The notes: generated by a model not told the origin, from the sequence alone. DNA of 64,000 bases from Sepiola atlantica (GCA_963556195.1 OY744521.1:126372959-126436958); one strand, 5' to 3'; positions 21,462 to 33,539 are shown, counted from the first letter of the stretch. Program-made: numbers and translations.

Positions 21462-21975
21462 TTAATTATTATTTTTACTTTTATTAATCCCAAACAATGA
21501 AGTGTAAGAGTTTACGATGGTGGGGTTCAGATTTATGAAGAGCAATCTGGGTGGGGAGTTTAACAACAAGATGTTTGTTAACATTACATTTAAATTCTTG
21601 CATGTTGGTGCAGTTGGAGAAACAGAGAGCAGGAAGAAAATTCCAAATATAAGCGGTCCGAGGAAGAAGCTTTCAGAGTAGAAAATCTTCCAGCATCTAA
21701 GACCTCTACAGTGAAGGGGTGGAATGTTGCTACTATTCGGGTGTGTCGGAGATATTTTCGCTTAGAGGGTACGAGTGCCGTAGATTAATCGGAGCACATT
21801 CCTGGGAAGTATTTATAAAACAAGCACAGAGATGCGACAGAAACTGGAGATTGGCAGATAGTGCGGAGCCTATTAGGTTAGTAATTATCTTTTGCACCCT
21901 GTCCAAGAGGTAGAGGCTAGTAATGTGTACACCAGCCCAGATGTTGTCGCTTTTTATAGTCTCGGTGAATTCCAA
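21462..21975 (-). pseudogene. Jockey/CR1-like LINE, 3'-end fragment
   Basis: The reverse complement carries the C-terminal RT region seen in better-preserved copies at 33.5 and 59.0 kb: a segment for an LLDRVQKIITNLIGS stretch, then CACFINTSQECAPINL matching the C-F-K-Y-F and C-x-D-E-L-A-A-L part, ending in TTTGGGATTAATAAAAGTAAA as the A-rich terminus. There are several frame breaks and the 5' part is missing. Confidence 0.65.
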
Positions 21976-22624
21976 TAGGCTCTTGAAAACATAACTTTGT
22001 ATTTAAGTAGACGAGATACTTTTGTTTGGGTTAAAATATCAACACTTTGTATTTATTGCTTTTACTGGAAATGCTGCGTGGATCATCATGCGTAAGAAAT
22101 ATTTTATTTGAACGTAGCGTAATGAAAGCCGGTTCTTTGTACGTTACTACAGCTTAGTCGATTCTCTTTTTCAACCAGTATCTTCTTCCGAACGACTAAA
22201 CACACGTCCGCATCCATATTTGTAAATCCGGATTCGAGCATCCATGGTGTGATTTTCCCTACCCGCAAGATACATTTTATTTTTGTATCCAATTTTTTCA
22301 ATAAATATTGTCTACTTTCCTTCCGCCTCGTCGTGAACGTATTATTTGTCATCGTGCAACCACCATACGCAGTTTATAAGACTATCAATTTGCAGATTCG
22401 GATCATTATTCATCATGTTAATAGACATGACGTCATCACGTTACCATGATGACGTCATGTCTATTATTGCATTCGAAAGAAAAACGGAACAATTTTGTCT
22501 TTTCGACGTCAGGTTAATCATATCTTTTTCCGGATCTGACTTTTCACTACAATTAAATTGATTGAGGTGACGGCATTTTGTCATGTAAGTTTTCTCTTCA
22601 TCTTCATTGGACGAGTTGACAACG

Positions 22625-22627
<3 letters not shown>
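21976..22627. other. Non-coding stretch with a CRE-containing palindrome
   Basis: Apart from the inverted repeat at 22,419-22,464 nothing was recognised. The 82-residue minus-strand frame at 22,104-22,352 has no motif. Confidence 0.45.
22419..22464. repeat. Inverted repeat with two TGACGTCA sites
   Basis: TAATAGACATGACGTCATCA pairs with TGATGACGTCATGTCTATTA across a few bases. Each arm holds the full CRE palindrome TGACGTCA, at 22,428-22,435 and 22,450-22,457. The spacing of 22 bp between the two sites is about two helical turns. Confidence 0.85.

Positions 22628-22712
<85 letters not shown>
22628..22712. repeat. Compound (TA)n-(TG)n microsatellite
   Basis: TA array to about 22,676 followed by TG repeats to about 22,712. 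Confidence 0.95.
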
Positions 22713-22724
22713 TGTGCCCCCGCC

Positions 22725-22932
22725 GCTCGAGTAAGTGTACGTTAATTTCAATTACTGTGTGTCGATTTCTCGCGGGCGTGTGGCCATAGGCGTTAGGCTC
22801 GTGATTCTAGGCTGAATCTACGAACTGTCTTCGAACCCATGCGACCGCCTTCAATCGTCACCTCTGCACTGATGATGGTAGAAACCCCGAAACGACGTCA
22901 TCTGTAAGTATAAACACACCTTAATATTTAGA

Positions 22933-22935
<3 letters not shown>
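22725..22935 (+). repeat. Short (TA)n-tailed repeat, family A copy 3
   Basis: Plus-strand copy matching the reverse complement of 590-800: AATTTCAATTACTGTG, CGTTAGGCTCGTGATTCTAGG, CCATGCGACCGCC, then CTGATGATGGTAGAAA and CCGAAACGACG, CTGTAAGTATAAACACACC and a (TA)n array. The orientation of motif and tail is the same in both copies. Confidence 0.7.

Positions 22936-23002
<67 letters not shown>
22935..23002. repeat. (TA)n microsatellite, tail of family A copy 3
   Basis: Pure TA, about 68 bp, immediately 3' of the repeat. Confidence 0.97.
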
Positions 23003-23007
<5 letters not shown>

Positions 23008-23597
23008 TATTTTTATTTATACAAAAAGCCGCTACACTGGTATGTCGATGTTATCAATCATTAGTTATTAGAAACTAAGATCTCATCAGGGGGAAAGTCT
23101 GTTCATATTGCAAAAGAATGAAAAGAAAGGGAAAAAGAAAGAAAAAAAAACTAAATTCAAAACCGGAAGGTCAATGGACAAATTAAAAATAATTTTAAAA
23201 AATCGTTTGTAACTTTTAGTTCGAAGATTTAAAAAAAGGGTTGTTCTATGTATTGCACGGGTTTCGTATTTTTCAAGGTTCCGAATTGTAAGTTTAGAGG
23301 GAGGAGTGAGTGAGTTGTTAGGCAGGATATTACAGTTTGAACAAAGTGTATGTGTGGGGGGATCAACAAACATAAAAAAGGTACAAAAAAAAGAGAGAAA
23401 GAGGGAAACATAATTTTTAATATTCAATATTGAGATATGCCAGTTTTTTTAGGGGGGAGGAGGAAGAAGAAGGTCTGTCTAGTAATGGAAGCTCTTTGAG
23501 TTAATTTTTCTCTTTGTTTTAATTAAGTTTAAATAGAGATAAATTTAGTTAACATGATAATTAAAATCCAATTAGGTAATGATTACAGGTAAATGGT
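23003..23597. other. Non-coding stretch
   Basis: No motif was recognised in the 113- and 60-residue minus-strand frames, which overlap purine-rich low-complexity sequence. Confidence 0.45.
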
Positions 23598-23735
23598 AGT
23601 AATAATAATGATAGTTATGATAATAATTATTATAACAATATGGGAATTGTATGAGTTGTATTGGTACTGTTCATATTATCAATTTTGTTATCATAATAAT
23701 AATTATTATTACTATCATTATTATTAATACTATGC
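23598..23735. repeat. Imperfect inverted repeat of TAA/ATG triplets
   Basis: The TAATAATAATGATAG segment at 23,598 and the CTATCATTATTATTA segment near 23,718 are complementary around about 50 bases. It lies at the 5' edge of the next LINE fragment. Confidence 0.6.
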
Positions 23736-24355
23736 CTAATAGCACCCTAATCGAGAATCAAACTAGTAAACTTATCACACCTGACAGTATCCTATATCTC
23801 TACAAAGCCACAATCCACCAATACACGGAGTATTGTTGCCACATCTGGGCTGGTGGACCATCCAATAGTCATTCCCTCTTAGACAAGGTTAAAATAGAGT
23901 CGCTAATTTTATAGGTCCCTCACTATCCACCAAGCTCCCACCCATGTCCCATCGCCGAAATGTTGCATCGTTGTGCCTGTTTTACAAGTACTTCAATTGG
24001 TTGTGCTCCGATGAACTTGCTGCTCTGGTTCCCCCTCGACGTAAATACACTCGACCAACCCGACAATCAGCTAAATCACATCCATTCACTGTTGAAGTTC
24101 ATAGATGCCGGAGAGTTTTCTACTCCAATAGCTTCTTTTCTCGTGCCGCCGGCCTTTGAAACTCCTGTTTCCCCGACTGTATCGACATGCAAAAATTTAA
24201 AACTAATGTGAACAAGCATCTCGCTGCACAGCTCCCAATTTAGGATGACTCCCCAAACTTTCACCCTAATTCTCAGTAGCACCTTACATCTACAGTGGCA
24301 ACTTGCCTTGTTTAGGGTGAACTATATTAAATAAATAAATAAATAAATAAATAAA
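23736..24355 (+). pseudogene. Jockey/CR1-like LINE, 3'-end fragment with (AAAT)n tail
   Basis: Frame pieces give LITPDSILYLYKATIHQYTEYC, HIWAGG, HSLLDKVKIESLIL, then YFNWLCSDELAALVPPRRKYTRPTRQ and the terminal RT-linked region. It ends in AGGGTGAACTATATTAAATA with an (AAAT)n tail to about 24,355. The same order of motifs occurs at 33.6 kb (minus) and 60.0 kb (plus). Only the last third of the RT-domain protein is present. Confidence 0.8.
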
Positions 24356-25053
24356 CATTCAAATTGCTCGGCCGAACATTCACAGCTGACATGAATTTGA
24401 ACAAATACATTGAATATACTACCAAGGCTGTTGCAAAGAAGGTGGTCTCACTCTACCGTGCTAGAAAACTTCTCAAACCTGACAGTATCCTATATCTCTA
24501 CAATGCCACCACCTGATCATGTATGAAGTATTGTTGTTACATCTTGGCTGGTGCACCAACCACTAGTGTCTCCCTCTTAGACATGGTCTAAAAAGAGTCT
24601 CTTATTTAATAGGTCCCACATTGTCCACCAAGCTCAAGTCCCTGTCCCACTACTGCAATGTTGCATCCTTGTGCTTGTTTGACAAGTACTTCAATTGAAT
24701 GTGATCTGATGAGCTTGCTGCTCTGGTGCCCCCCTCGACGGAAATATACCCGATCAACCTGACAATCAGCTAAATCACATCTCTTTACTATGGATGTTCC
24801 CAGATGCTGTAGGTCTTTCTACCTCAATAGTTTCTTTCCTCGAACTGCTAGCTTTTGGAATTACCTCCATGCTCACCGTTTCCTTGACTGAACCAGCACG
24901 AAGAAATTTAAATGTAATGTGAACAAACATCTCGCTATACAACTTTTCACTTAGGGTGCCCCTATAAATCTATCTTCTAATTCACAGTTGCTCTTTACTC
25001 TAAGTAGCAATGTGCCTTGTTTGCGATGAATTAAAGTTAAAAAATAATAAATT
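24356..25053 (+). pseudogene. Jockey/CR1-like LINE, second 3'-end fragment in tandem
   Basis: Begins at a segment encoding FKLLG-like and NLNKYIEYTTKAVAKKVV, repeats the LLKPDSILYLYNATT segment and the HILAGAPTTSVSLLDMV segment, and ends in an A-rich terminus near 25,050. It directly follows the tail of the previous fragment in the same orientation. Frame breaks are frequent. Confidence 0.75.
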
Positions 25054-25054
25054 T

Positions 25055-25194
25055 TGTATTGGCGGTTTCCAGAGTAGAAGGCTTTTTGGACACTACTTCT
25101 TAATCGGCGGAATGCTCTCGACTGATTAGACTATTCTACCGATGAATGAATAGTGCCCCCAAAACTTTATACTCTGGAAACCGCTGATACGAAT
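25055..25194. repeat. Short foldback element, about 47-bp arms
   Basis: GGCGGTTTCCAGAGTAGAAG (25,061) is near-complementary to CTTTATACTCTGGAAACCGC (25,165). The outer ends TTGTATT and GATACGAA also pair, and ACACTACTTCTT pairs with the ATGAATAGTGCC region. MITE-like, with no coding capacity. Confidence 0.8.
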
Positions 25195-25639
25195 GGCTAA
25201 TCAGCATATAATTGTAATATATTATATGTATATAACAATTTGCTTCAGTTTTATATGAACGTTCACATTGGCATTTCCAGAGGCAGTAAGGTTTACACCA
25301 TTGCTTATCTCTTCCCGCCTGGTGTATAAACAGGTTGAGGGGCCCTTTTTATCATGTGTATCGACCTGCCAGTATTTAGTCTTGTTGTTATTAATCTTTT
25401 TGTCTCAGTTCCTCATTGTCAATGGCTTCTTATTTGTTATTCAAAGCTTCCCTCTATTAGTAGAGGGGGTACTCCGCCCGCAACCCGGGGGACGTACTGG
25501 ATGGCTTGAGGAGACAGCACACCATTTTTTTTATATATTTGGTCAGGGTTTACTTCAAATAAGAAGTATCCTCATAACACGGTCTCTGACAAATCCTTGC
25601 ACAGAGAGATCGAAGACACCCGAGAGTCGTGTCTAGCAG
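25195..25639. repeat. Unclassified repeat shared with 63.4 kb
   Basis: At 25,545-25,640, GTCAGGGTTTACTT, GACAAATCCTTGCACAGAGA and GTGTCTAGCAGTCAT match GTCAGGGTTTACTT, GACAAACCCCTGTACAGAGA and GTGTCTAGTAGACAT at 63,400-63,500. The remainder of the stretch shows nothing recognisable. Confidence 0.55.
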
Positions 25640-26760
25640 TCATTCAAGTCCTCTCTTCAACTTTGTTTTTCAATTTTCTTATCTTTTTGTTTTTGCTGGG
25701 GATGGGGCATCCTACCGGATGCCAGATATTCACCGGCTATTTCAGACACTCCAGCCGAGAGATTTTTTAAGATTCTAACCGTCCCTTTAAGTACAATTGT
25801 GTGTATCTCTCTGACATTCGGTTCACCGAGTATATTCGCCAGGTAATTTTTGAAATATTTTTTCATGAGTCCGGTTGCTTTTATAATTACTGGAATGATG
25901 AAAATCTTGCTAAGATTCCAGTTTCTTTTCATGTCATACATAAGGCCTTGATATTTCGTAATATTTCCCCTTTCAGCTCTATTTAATCAAACTGGATGTC
26001 AGGTGGCTCATACTTTCCACTTTTGTTATTGTTGCTGAGACCACTCATCATTTTAAAAACATTGATCATCAAAACTTGATGTTGGGAAGCCATTATCATT
26101 CTCTCCTGATTATAGTGGAGCGATCCTCTTTTCAGCCAGTCTATAGAGCCTTCATTATCTATACATTCCTAGGATAATTCACCTACAAAAGCACGTTGTT
26201 GGTAAGCCCATTCTTCCAGTTTTCTGTAATGGAAGGTCTTGGTGTATTTCTGGCGGCTCTTGCGGGCTATTTCCGTGGTCGGATTGTTGTCCGTTTCTGT
26301 CTAATGTGTAAGACAGTCCCATCCAAAATGTTTGGCCAGTTTTGTGATAGACGTTGTTCTACTTGCTCTGGTTTCTTGATGTTGGCATACCATCACAAGG
26401 TTTTGGTTCTGGGAGCTCATCAGATATTGGCCGGTGCTCACAATAGTGGCTCGATGTTGATGGTCAATTTCTGAGAGACCCATACCCCTGTTCCTCTTGG
26501 CAGATACAGCCTTGGTAGACACGGATTCCTGTACATTACTCTGTACAGTGTCAACATTTTTCTCGTTTTAGTGTCTAATCTATTTATGTCCTTTTGTGGC
26601 CAATCAATAATTCCGAAGCTGTATGTTATCACTGGCATAGCTAATTGGTTAATGGCAATTACTTTGATTTTGTTTGTAAGCTGTGTTTTAAAAAAATTTC
26701 TAACACGGCATACATATTCACTGTCAATTTTTTCTCTCATCTTGGCATGTTGAATTGAAT
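25640..26760 (-). pseudogene. LINE reverse transcriptase, C-terminal fragment
   Basis: Minus-strand pieces encode INQLAMPVITYSFGIIDWP, then LDTKTRKMLTLYRVMY and a LPRLYLPRG segment, followed further down by MYDMKRNWNLSKIFIIPVII and ANILGEPNVREIHTIVLKGT. This corresponds to the post-RT region of a LINE group common in aquatic invertebrates (family pattern KTRKMLTMYRMxHP...RLYxPRKEGGRGL...). Frameshifts separate the pieces; the palm domain is absent. Its 5' edge abuts the stop of the RTE-like LINE upstream. Confidence 0.7.
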
Positions 26761-26770
26761 CGTTTTCTTC

Positions 26771-29489
26771 TATGCGAAGGCATTTGTATTATTCCTGTTT
26801 TTCAGTCTCTTTGAATGTCTTGCCAAGCTACTTTTATATTTGCAGATTAAACCACAAACATGACAACTTTGGGGGTTGTGCTGGTATAGCTACTCCATAA
26901 AGCTGTTCAGCTTTGGTTGTGTGATTTAAGATGATTTACAAGTCCAACTTTTGACAGAGAAATACTGTCACATACAAGGCACTTCATTTCCTGTGGTATG
27001 TTATCTGACACTATACTTTCATGATGCTTTCCTAACACACTTTAAGACAGCATGATCTACACGTAATTCTTCAGAATTCTTACATCTTTTCCTGATGTGT
27101 TTCCTTCTGTCTCCCGGTTGTATTTCCCAGTTATCTACATCCATCTTAAGTAAGTTCAAGTTATTTTCCAGAACATCTTTTAACCGTTTTCTTGGTTTAT
27201 GTTGTTATGTCTTCCCTCTACCTACCTAACCATAAAACGGTTATTTAGGGAGTCTTTCGCTCCCCATCTTAACCAGGTGTTCAGTAAAGCGCATCTGATT
27301 TTGAATGATTTTTATCTTCATACGGCTGCTATTTGATCGTTCAGTGACTACAGTGTCAGGTATGAAAGTCTTCCAATTGATGTTAAGTATTCTCCGAATG
27401 CAACTTTGATTAGGTCTTTCTCGTAGCCTGAGGTGTCTTCTATATACCGTCCAAGTTTCTGATTTATATAGCAGAATAATAATAACGCATGCTACATAAA
27501 GACTAACATTTGTCTTCGATGTAATTCCCAGATCTGACCATATACGTTTCTCCAATTTGCCCAAAAGTAGAACTAGCGTTGGCTATTCTGTAGTTTATTT
27601 CAGCATCAAGTGTGCAGTCCATACTCAGTGTACTACCAAGATACACAAAGCTTTCCGTAACATTTAATACCTTCCCATCAACCAAGGTGTTTGGTTCAAC
27701 ATATGGCACTAATAGAAGATGAATAATAACATAGGCTTTCTTGAAAGTGATGGTCAGTATAGAAGCTTTACATGCACTGAATAACTTCTCCATAATCAGT
27801 TGCATGTTTTCCTCTTAATGTGAAACAAGGCCTGCATCATCTGCATATAAAAGTTCAAGAACAAATTTCTGAAATGTTTTCGACTTTGCGTTGAAACATC
27901 TAAGGTTAAACAGTTTTCCTGATGTACGAAACCAAATGTTCACCATAGTATTGCAATCCGCAAAAGCATGCATCAGCATCACAGCAAAATATATGGAGCG
28001 AGGATATCACCTTCTTTCACACCGTTATCAACTATATTGGATCAGATAATGAACCATTAAAGTTTACTCAGATTTTAATGGTATGGTGTAACTGCTGAAG
28101 CAACTCAACAAAACTTTTAGGGCAGTATATTTTCCAAAGAATCTTCCAAAGTGCACTGCGATTGACGGTATCAAAGGTTTTTGTCAGATCGATAAAGTCC
28201 TAGTATAATGGTACACGCTGCTCCATACATTGATGATAGAGGGACAAATCCATATCATCAAGCGATTACACAGAATCTTTGACAGAACCTTATCCACTGC
28301 TTCAAGCAAGTTAATGCCTCTATAGTCACCACGCTCGGATTATTAACCCCTTTTTATAAAGAAAAATCATAATTGCATCGATCCAATCTTTAGGAACAGC
28401 ATTACCATACCAAAATAGCAAAAATGAGTGTATGGATTGCATTGGCAAAGTTATCACCGCTAAATAATGATAATTCGACAGGTATCTAGTCCGGGTCCTT
28501 TTTCCTTGTTAATTTATTTTATGGTAATATTTGCTTATTAATGCCGAGATCAATCATCATCTCTTTAACAATCTCCTTTTGAAAGAGACTATCAATAACC
28601 AGTTCATCTATTTCAGATGGATTATCATATGTCCCTAAAATGCCCTGCCCATCGCTCTATGATGTCTTCAGCATCGTTAAAAAGAGTAGAACAACCTTTA
28701 GATTTTAAGGGTACCATTGATGAGGCTGTTGACCGAAACATTGTCTGATTTTGTTGTACATGGTTTTTGAATCTTTGCGGTCATAAGCTGTCTAGATTTT
28801 TTCTGACATTTTGGTTAATTACCTGTTACTCTTTTCATGTGAATCACGCGGTAGTTTTAATTTTGCTTCGTTGAAAGATTTTTCTGCGATTTCTATAGTC
28901 CATTTGAACACAGAAATCTCTCATGAGCCTTGTTTTTCTATTCTAAAAGATTGCTGACTGTAGAATCGTTTTAATCAAACCATTCCCTATGTTTGGTCTT
29001 CCTAAGACCAATAACCTTAGCTCCTTTGGTATATGCCTGTGAATTGAACTGCTCCCAACTTCTGTCAAATGTGATATTGTCAAATAAGGTCCAGAGTTTC
29101 ACGTACTTTCTTACTTTGTAATTTGGAGACATCAATGCGTTAAGGTACTTTTACTCCATTCGCTCTGACCTTTTTCCTAATACACATCTTAAGTTTTGCA
29201 GAGATGAGTTTGTGATCAGTGCCACAGTCTGCACCCCGCATAACTCTTACTGTACACATATTGTGAATATCACGCTTACGCACCATGACATAATTTAAAA
29301 TATGCCCGTGTTTTTATCTAGGATGTATCCATGTCACCTTGTGAATGGTTTTTTGTTGGTAAAAGGTATTGCATACTGCAAATTTATATTCAGTGCTCAA
29401 CCGAAGAAGAAGAATACCATTATCCTTGATCTTACTGTTGTGATGGGATACCTGACTCCCCTCAAGGCTAATAAGTGTACTAGTCTGTA

Positions 29490-29567
<78 letters not shown>

Positions 29568-30600
29568 TATGAACAGTGGTGTATATAGTGGACTGTATTC
29601 GACTGTATTAGGTTAATCCTATTGAATTACCGGTAGTGCTATTGTTTTGTACAAGTTATACGTTGTAATAAACCATCCTCTTTTAAAGACCTTACACTCT
29701 GGTTATATTTGTTATTATAACTTCTAACCAAGTTATATCACTTACAAAGGCCGTATTTTCCTAAGATATCCTAGGTGTTATGATCCCTTCCAACCCGTGC
29801 ATTAAAGTCTCCAAGTAACAAAATCGTATACGCTTTTGATATTTATTTGATACAATTCCTTAGAGATTGATAAGACCCCATTATGACATCCTGGCTACGA
29901 TCGAAAGTAGGGGCATATACTGAGATAACTGACGCGTAACGTAAATAAAGGTACCCTCAGTGACATGATTCGATAACTAATTCAACAAGGTTGCTCCCAC
30001 CGGGATGTGGCCCTTGTCTTGATAGCAAAACCAACTATTCCTTCCCTTTTTACTCCTATGGGGTTGCCTTTCCAGAGGAAAGTGTACCGTGCTCCTTTTT
30101 TCAGTAAGTTTATCTTCAGCACACAAACGAGTCTCAGATAGAACGTTGTATCTAGCCAGTTCCCTGGCAACAATAGCTGTTATCTGTTCTGGATTAACTG
30201 GCCCTTTCTGATCAAAAAGAATTCTTACGTTTCATGTAGCAATATTAAATTAAACTTTCTTTTTAGCATAACTCCCATTTTTTTTTGTTCCCCCTTCAGA
30301 AATGAGCAACCGTCAACCGCAGGTAGTTGACCAGCTTAAAAGAACAGACGACATTTAAGTCACCTTTTCTAGACCCTTCCTATGAGCTGGGTGAGCAGCG
30401 CTGCCCCACAAAAGGGCTGCTCGGTCGCAAGAAAAGCCACCAAAGGCAGTTCCTGTTTCTCAAACTAACAGTGACGTTAAAATAAGCTTTGAGCTGCCTG
30501 CTTGTGTGCAGATTTGTTACTGCATATTTCCAACTTGTTAGGTCTGTACACGTCGCCTTGCCTCTATCGCCACAGGACTTATGAAGAAAAGATATATGTA
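26771..30600 (-). pseudogene. RTE-like LINE: endonuclease, reverse transcriptase and C-terminal zinc finger, decayed
   Basis: The minus strand shows, in order: an ATWNVR start of the endonuclease near 30,240; RSxxSRWEQPC and GNPIGVKREGIVGFAIKTR of the same domain; an IWYGNAVPKDWIDAIMI segment near 28,400; the RT palm segment LTKTFDTVNRSALWKIL near 28,190; SFVYLGSTLSMDCTLDAEIN near 27,620; LYKSETWTVYRRHLRLRERP near 27,450; LRWAGH-like TEHLVKMGSERLPK near 27,250; and finally CHVCGLICKYKSSLARH, a C2H2-type finger, before TAG at 26,773. This is the layout of RTE-group proteins often annotated as craniofacial development protein 2-like. Many stops and frameshifts, plus a 77-bp (TA)n insertion at 29,490, inactivate it. 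Confidence 0.75.
29490..29566. repeat. (TA)n microsatellite, 77 bp
   Basis: Pure TA interrupting the endonuclease-RT linker of the decayed RTE-like LINE. Confidence 0.97.
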
Positions 30601-30995
30601 CAAAACGATCTCAGTGATATATATCACCCACTGAACATCCACAGTTAGGATCCAATGACAAACAAGTGCAAGATAACTGATAACTGCACCAGCCGCAGAC
30701 TTTCCTGACTCCCCTTCTCACAAAAAGCAATGACTTGTCGAAAGATTCTTTCGACCACTTAGGTCAGGCCACCACTAGCCGCCAGATACTGAACAGACCC
30801 ATCATGGATTTGGACGTATTCTTTGCCGTATCCCTGGCAGAGTGGTGTCGGGATACTATACCTTGTCCAGCACTACTTATTGCATATTCGTAGCTAATCT
30901 TTATATCTGATCTAAACGCCGTCCCCCTATCTGCAACCCTGGGAGCCGATGGATGGTAATTTTCAGTCACCACACACACACACACACACGCATAC

Positions 30996-30998
<3 letters not shown>
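30601..30998 (-). other. Possible 5' region of the RTE-like LINE
   Basis: The minus-strand frame at 30,764-30,997 includes a SAGQGIVSRHHSARDTAKNT segment and is followed by stops. It may be degenerate LINE leader or an unrelated sequence. A short CA run precedes the TA array. Confidence 0.35.

Positions 30999-31044
<46 letters not shown>
30999..31044. repeat. (TA)n microsatellite, 46 bp
   Basis: Pure TA following a CA run at about 30,968-30,990. Confidence 0.95.
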
Positions 31045-31052
<8 letters not shown>

Positions 31053-31132
31053 ATATTAATTAGTGAAGTTCAAATATATTGATAACATGACCTTAAAACC
31101 AGTATTTCTTTTAAAGTGCTCCATAAAAAGTA

Positions 31133-31311
<179 letters not shown>

Positions 31312-31325
<14 letters not shown>

Positions 31326-31419
31326 ACACACCGGTTCCCGTTAGATCACCGAAGTTAAGCGGCGTTGAGCCTGGCCAGTACTAAATGGGTGACCATTTGG
31401 AAATACCAGGTGCTGTATG
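31312..31419 (+). pseudogene. 5S rRNA-derived sequence (pseudogene or 5S-SINE head)
   Basis: About 108 bp aligns with metazoan 5S rRNA: TCACGTTGA and CACCGGTTC-like start, GATCACCGAAGTTAAGC (A-box/helix II region), GAGCCTGGCCAGTACT, ATGGGTGACC (C box) and AATACCAGGTGCTGTA. The first dozen bases are replaced by TA-derived sequence, and substitutions occur in helices (for example GACCATTTGGAAATACC in place of GACCGCCTGGGAATACC). It retains the internal polymerase III promoter blocks. Confidence 0.85.
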
Positions 31420-31690
31420 TGCTCTCTGCTTATCTCGGCATTGTTTCCAGTCGTCTTGTATTACTACTTGCCTTTGGAATCAAGCAATGCCGACTCAGGA
31501 GAGCGGTTGTTGCGGTCACCCACTTATCTAAACAAACACAACTTGGGGGTGGATGTGACCTTATGAGAGGCCTCTTCGACAACCGTGGCCTTCTTCGGAG
31601 CAGCAACTTTTGTACCAACAGGATCACGTGACTAACCAGCCCAGGAGCGACCAACTGGTGACGTCACAGGTGGGTTAAAGGGCTTTTCAC
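31420..31690 (+). repeat. Sequence downstream of the 5S-like head, possible SINE body
   Basis: Unique-looking moderately GC-rich block (GAATCAAGCAATGCCGACTC, GGTCACCCACTTATC, GACGTCACAGGTGGG). If the 5S-like head is a SINE promoter this would be its body. No second copy is present in the window to confirm it. Confidence 0.35.
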
Positions 31691-32315
31691 TTGTAAGTAA
31701 ACGTCAAAACTGATAGTATTTCGAGTGTCTTATAATCTTGAGTCCTGTTATCAAGAAAATGTATGTTTTAAAATGGGCCGAAATAATTGTTTGAATTAAA
31801 ATGTTTTTAAAACAAAGTTTATATTAAATATAAGCTGGTCTATTTCTTGAAGTCTGTCATCGATATTTTTCGTCTTCCAAAACTAATATTTTATTCTGAA
31901 TAGCCAAAAATGTTGGCAATTATCGATCTGTATTCTTTACAATTCAAATTCCAATAAATTTCATCGATTATTTACTATATTCGATCTAGCATTTCCTTTA
32001 GTAAAAAATATACACTGTGATTTTCATTGACTAATTATCTGTTCATTAGCCAATGAAATCACAAATGGAAATTGCAAATGGCGTCCAATATTGTGGGGTA
32101 CTCATTTATTCAGAATTTTCATCATTTCGATACTTCGTTTTAATACTTAAATTCAAACACTTTTTATATATAAAATTATTGATTCAAAATTAAACCGCTA
32201 TATTTTTTTACATCAAATCTAATCATCAATTATCCACAGATTTACTTTTTGCAAAGTTTATGGGGAATATATAAATTCAAATAGTTATTTCTCTCAGATA
32301 GATGAGTTTGTAGTA

Positions 32316-32369
<54 letters not shown>

Positions 32370-32784
32370 CCAATGTGTAATCATCAAAATCACTTCGTCG
32401 TGAGGAAAATGCGCACACACATACACACACAAACGATGTTGTTGCTTTTTAAGTAAAGAGAAAACAACGCCTAATAAAAATGGCGGTAAAAAAGAATAAG
32501 AGTGTCAATAACATGTACGAAATAAAAACCGCTGAACTAGAAATTTACAAGAAAAACAACCCGCCCTACATTTCAGAAATTGTAAACTTTACTTTTAAAG
32601 TTCACAATGAAATAGTTTAATTTTTCATAAACTAAATATTACATAAATAATCGTTGACAGATGAGCAATGGATACGCGCTCGTTTCGCATGTTTCACATG
32701 AGCAGAGATTTCGTTTCGCATCGTAAAACTATATTTACAATATTTAACGAGCTGTTTCACTATTTTACAATTAAATAAGGAAAT
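31691..32784. other. AT-rich non-coding stretch
   Basis: No gene was recognised. It contains a (TAA)n microsatellite at 32,316-32,369. Confidence 0.5.
32316..32369. repeat. (TAA)n microsatellite
   Basis: About 18 uninterrupted TAA units. Confidence 0.97.
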
Positions 32785-33310
32785 GTTTGGTGTTTCTGTA
32801 TTATTGGGAACAGATTACATTTTATTTTTAATTCAAAAGAGTCAGTTGAAAGGGGAGATAATGCAAACTGTGTTTTTTGTTGTAACTCATAAGGAAAATC
32901 CAGAGAATTAGTAAGACAATAAATAAATAAAAAAAAGTACTTATGCAGTTTACGTACCGGACTGAAATAATAACGTTATAATTTAAAAAGCCATTCTTAA
33001 CATGGAGGATGTAGAGGGGTTGATTAACTATTCTGTTTATTAAATTGTTCGGTGAAAGTACAGAATAGTTAATAAACCCCTACCTCCCATGTTAAGAATG
33101 GTTTTCTAAATTATGACGTTATTATTTCAGCTCGGTCCGTAAACTGCCTTATTACCCTTTACAATTTTTTTTTTTACTAATTCTCTGGTATTTCCTTATG
33201 GGTTATAGTTACAACAAAAAAGAACAGTTTGAATTATCCCCCCCTCCTTCAACTGACTCTTTTAAAATAAAAATGAAAATTTTATGTTTTCAATAATACA
33301 GAAGCATCAA
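32785..33310. repeat. Long foldback element, 250-bp arms
   Basis: Left arm 32,785-33,035 and right arm 33,061-33,310 are inverted copies around a 25-base loop. Pairs include TTTCTGTATTATTG with CAATAATACAGAAG, GAGTCAGTTGAA with TTCAACTGACTC, GAGAATTAGTAA with TTACTAATTCTC, CATTCTTAACATGG with CCATGTTAAGAATG, and TTAACTATTCTG with CAGAATAGTTAA. A MITE or foldback transposon is likely, with no ORF. Confidence 0.92.
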
Positions 33311-33539
33311 AAGTTTATATAGAAATTTTGACTCGTTTTCTTGACGATAGAGTAACGCAGCAAGCGAAAATAAAATCTTTTCATTTTTCATTTAAAACTA
33401 GCTGGCTTTGCAATGTTCACTACTCGAAGCATAATTTTAAAATAATAACATTTTATTCAAAACTTTGTTGTAAACGCGAAACAAAATCTCTCTCATTTAT
33501 TTATATAGATAGATAAACATTAACATTTTACTAAGGTCG
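33311..33539. other. Unassigned sequence between foldback and LINE
   Basis: No motif was recognised. Confidence 0.4.

Noticed and set aside
22104..22352. 82-residue minus-strand frame as a host exon
   Set aside because: No recognisable domain, splice signal or neighbouring exon.
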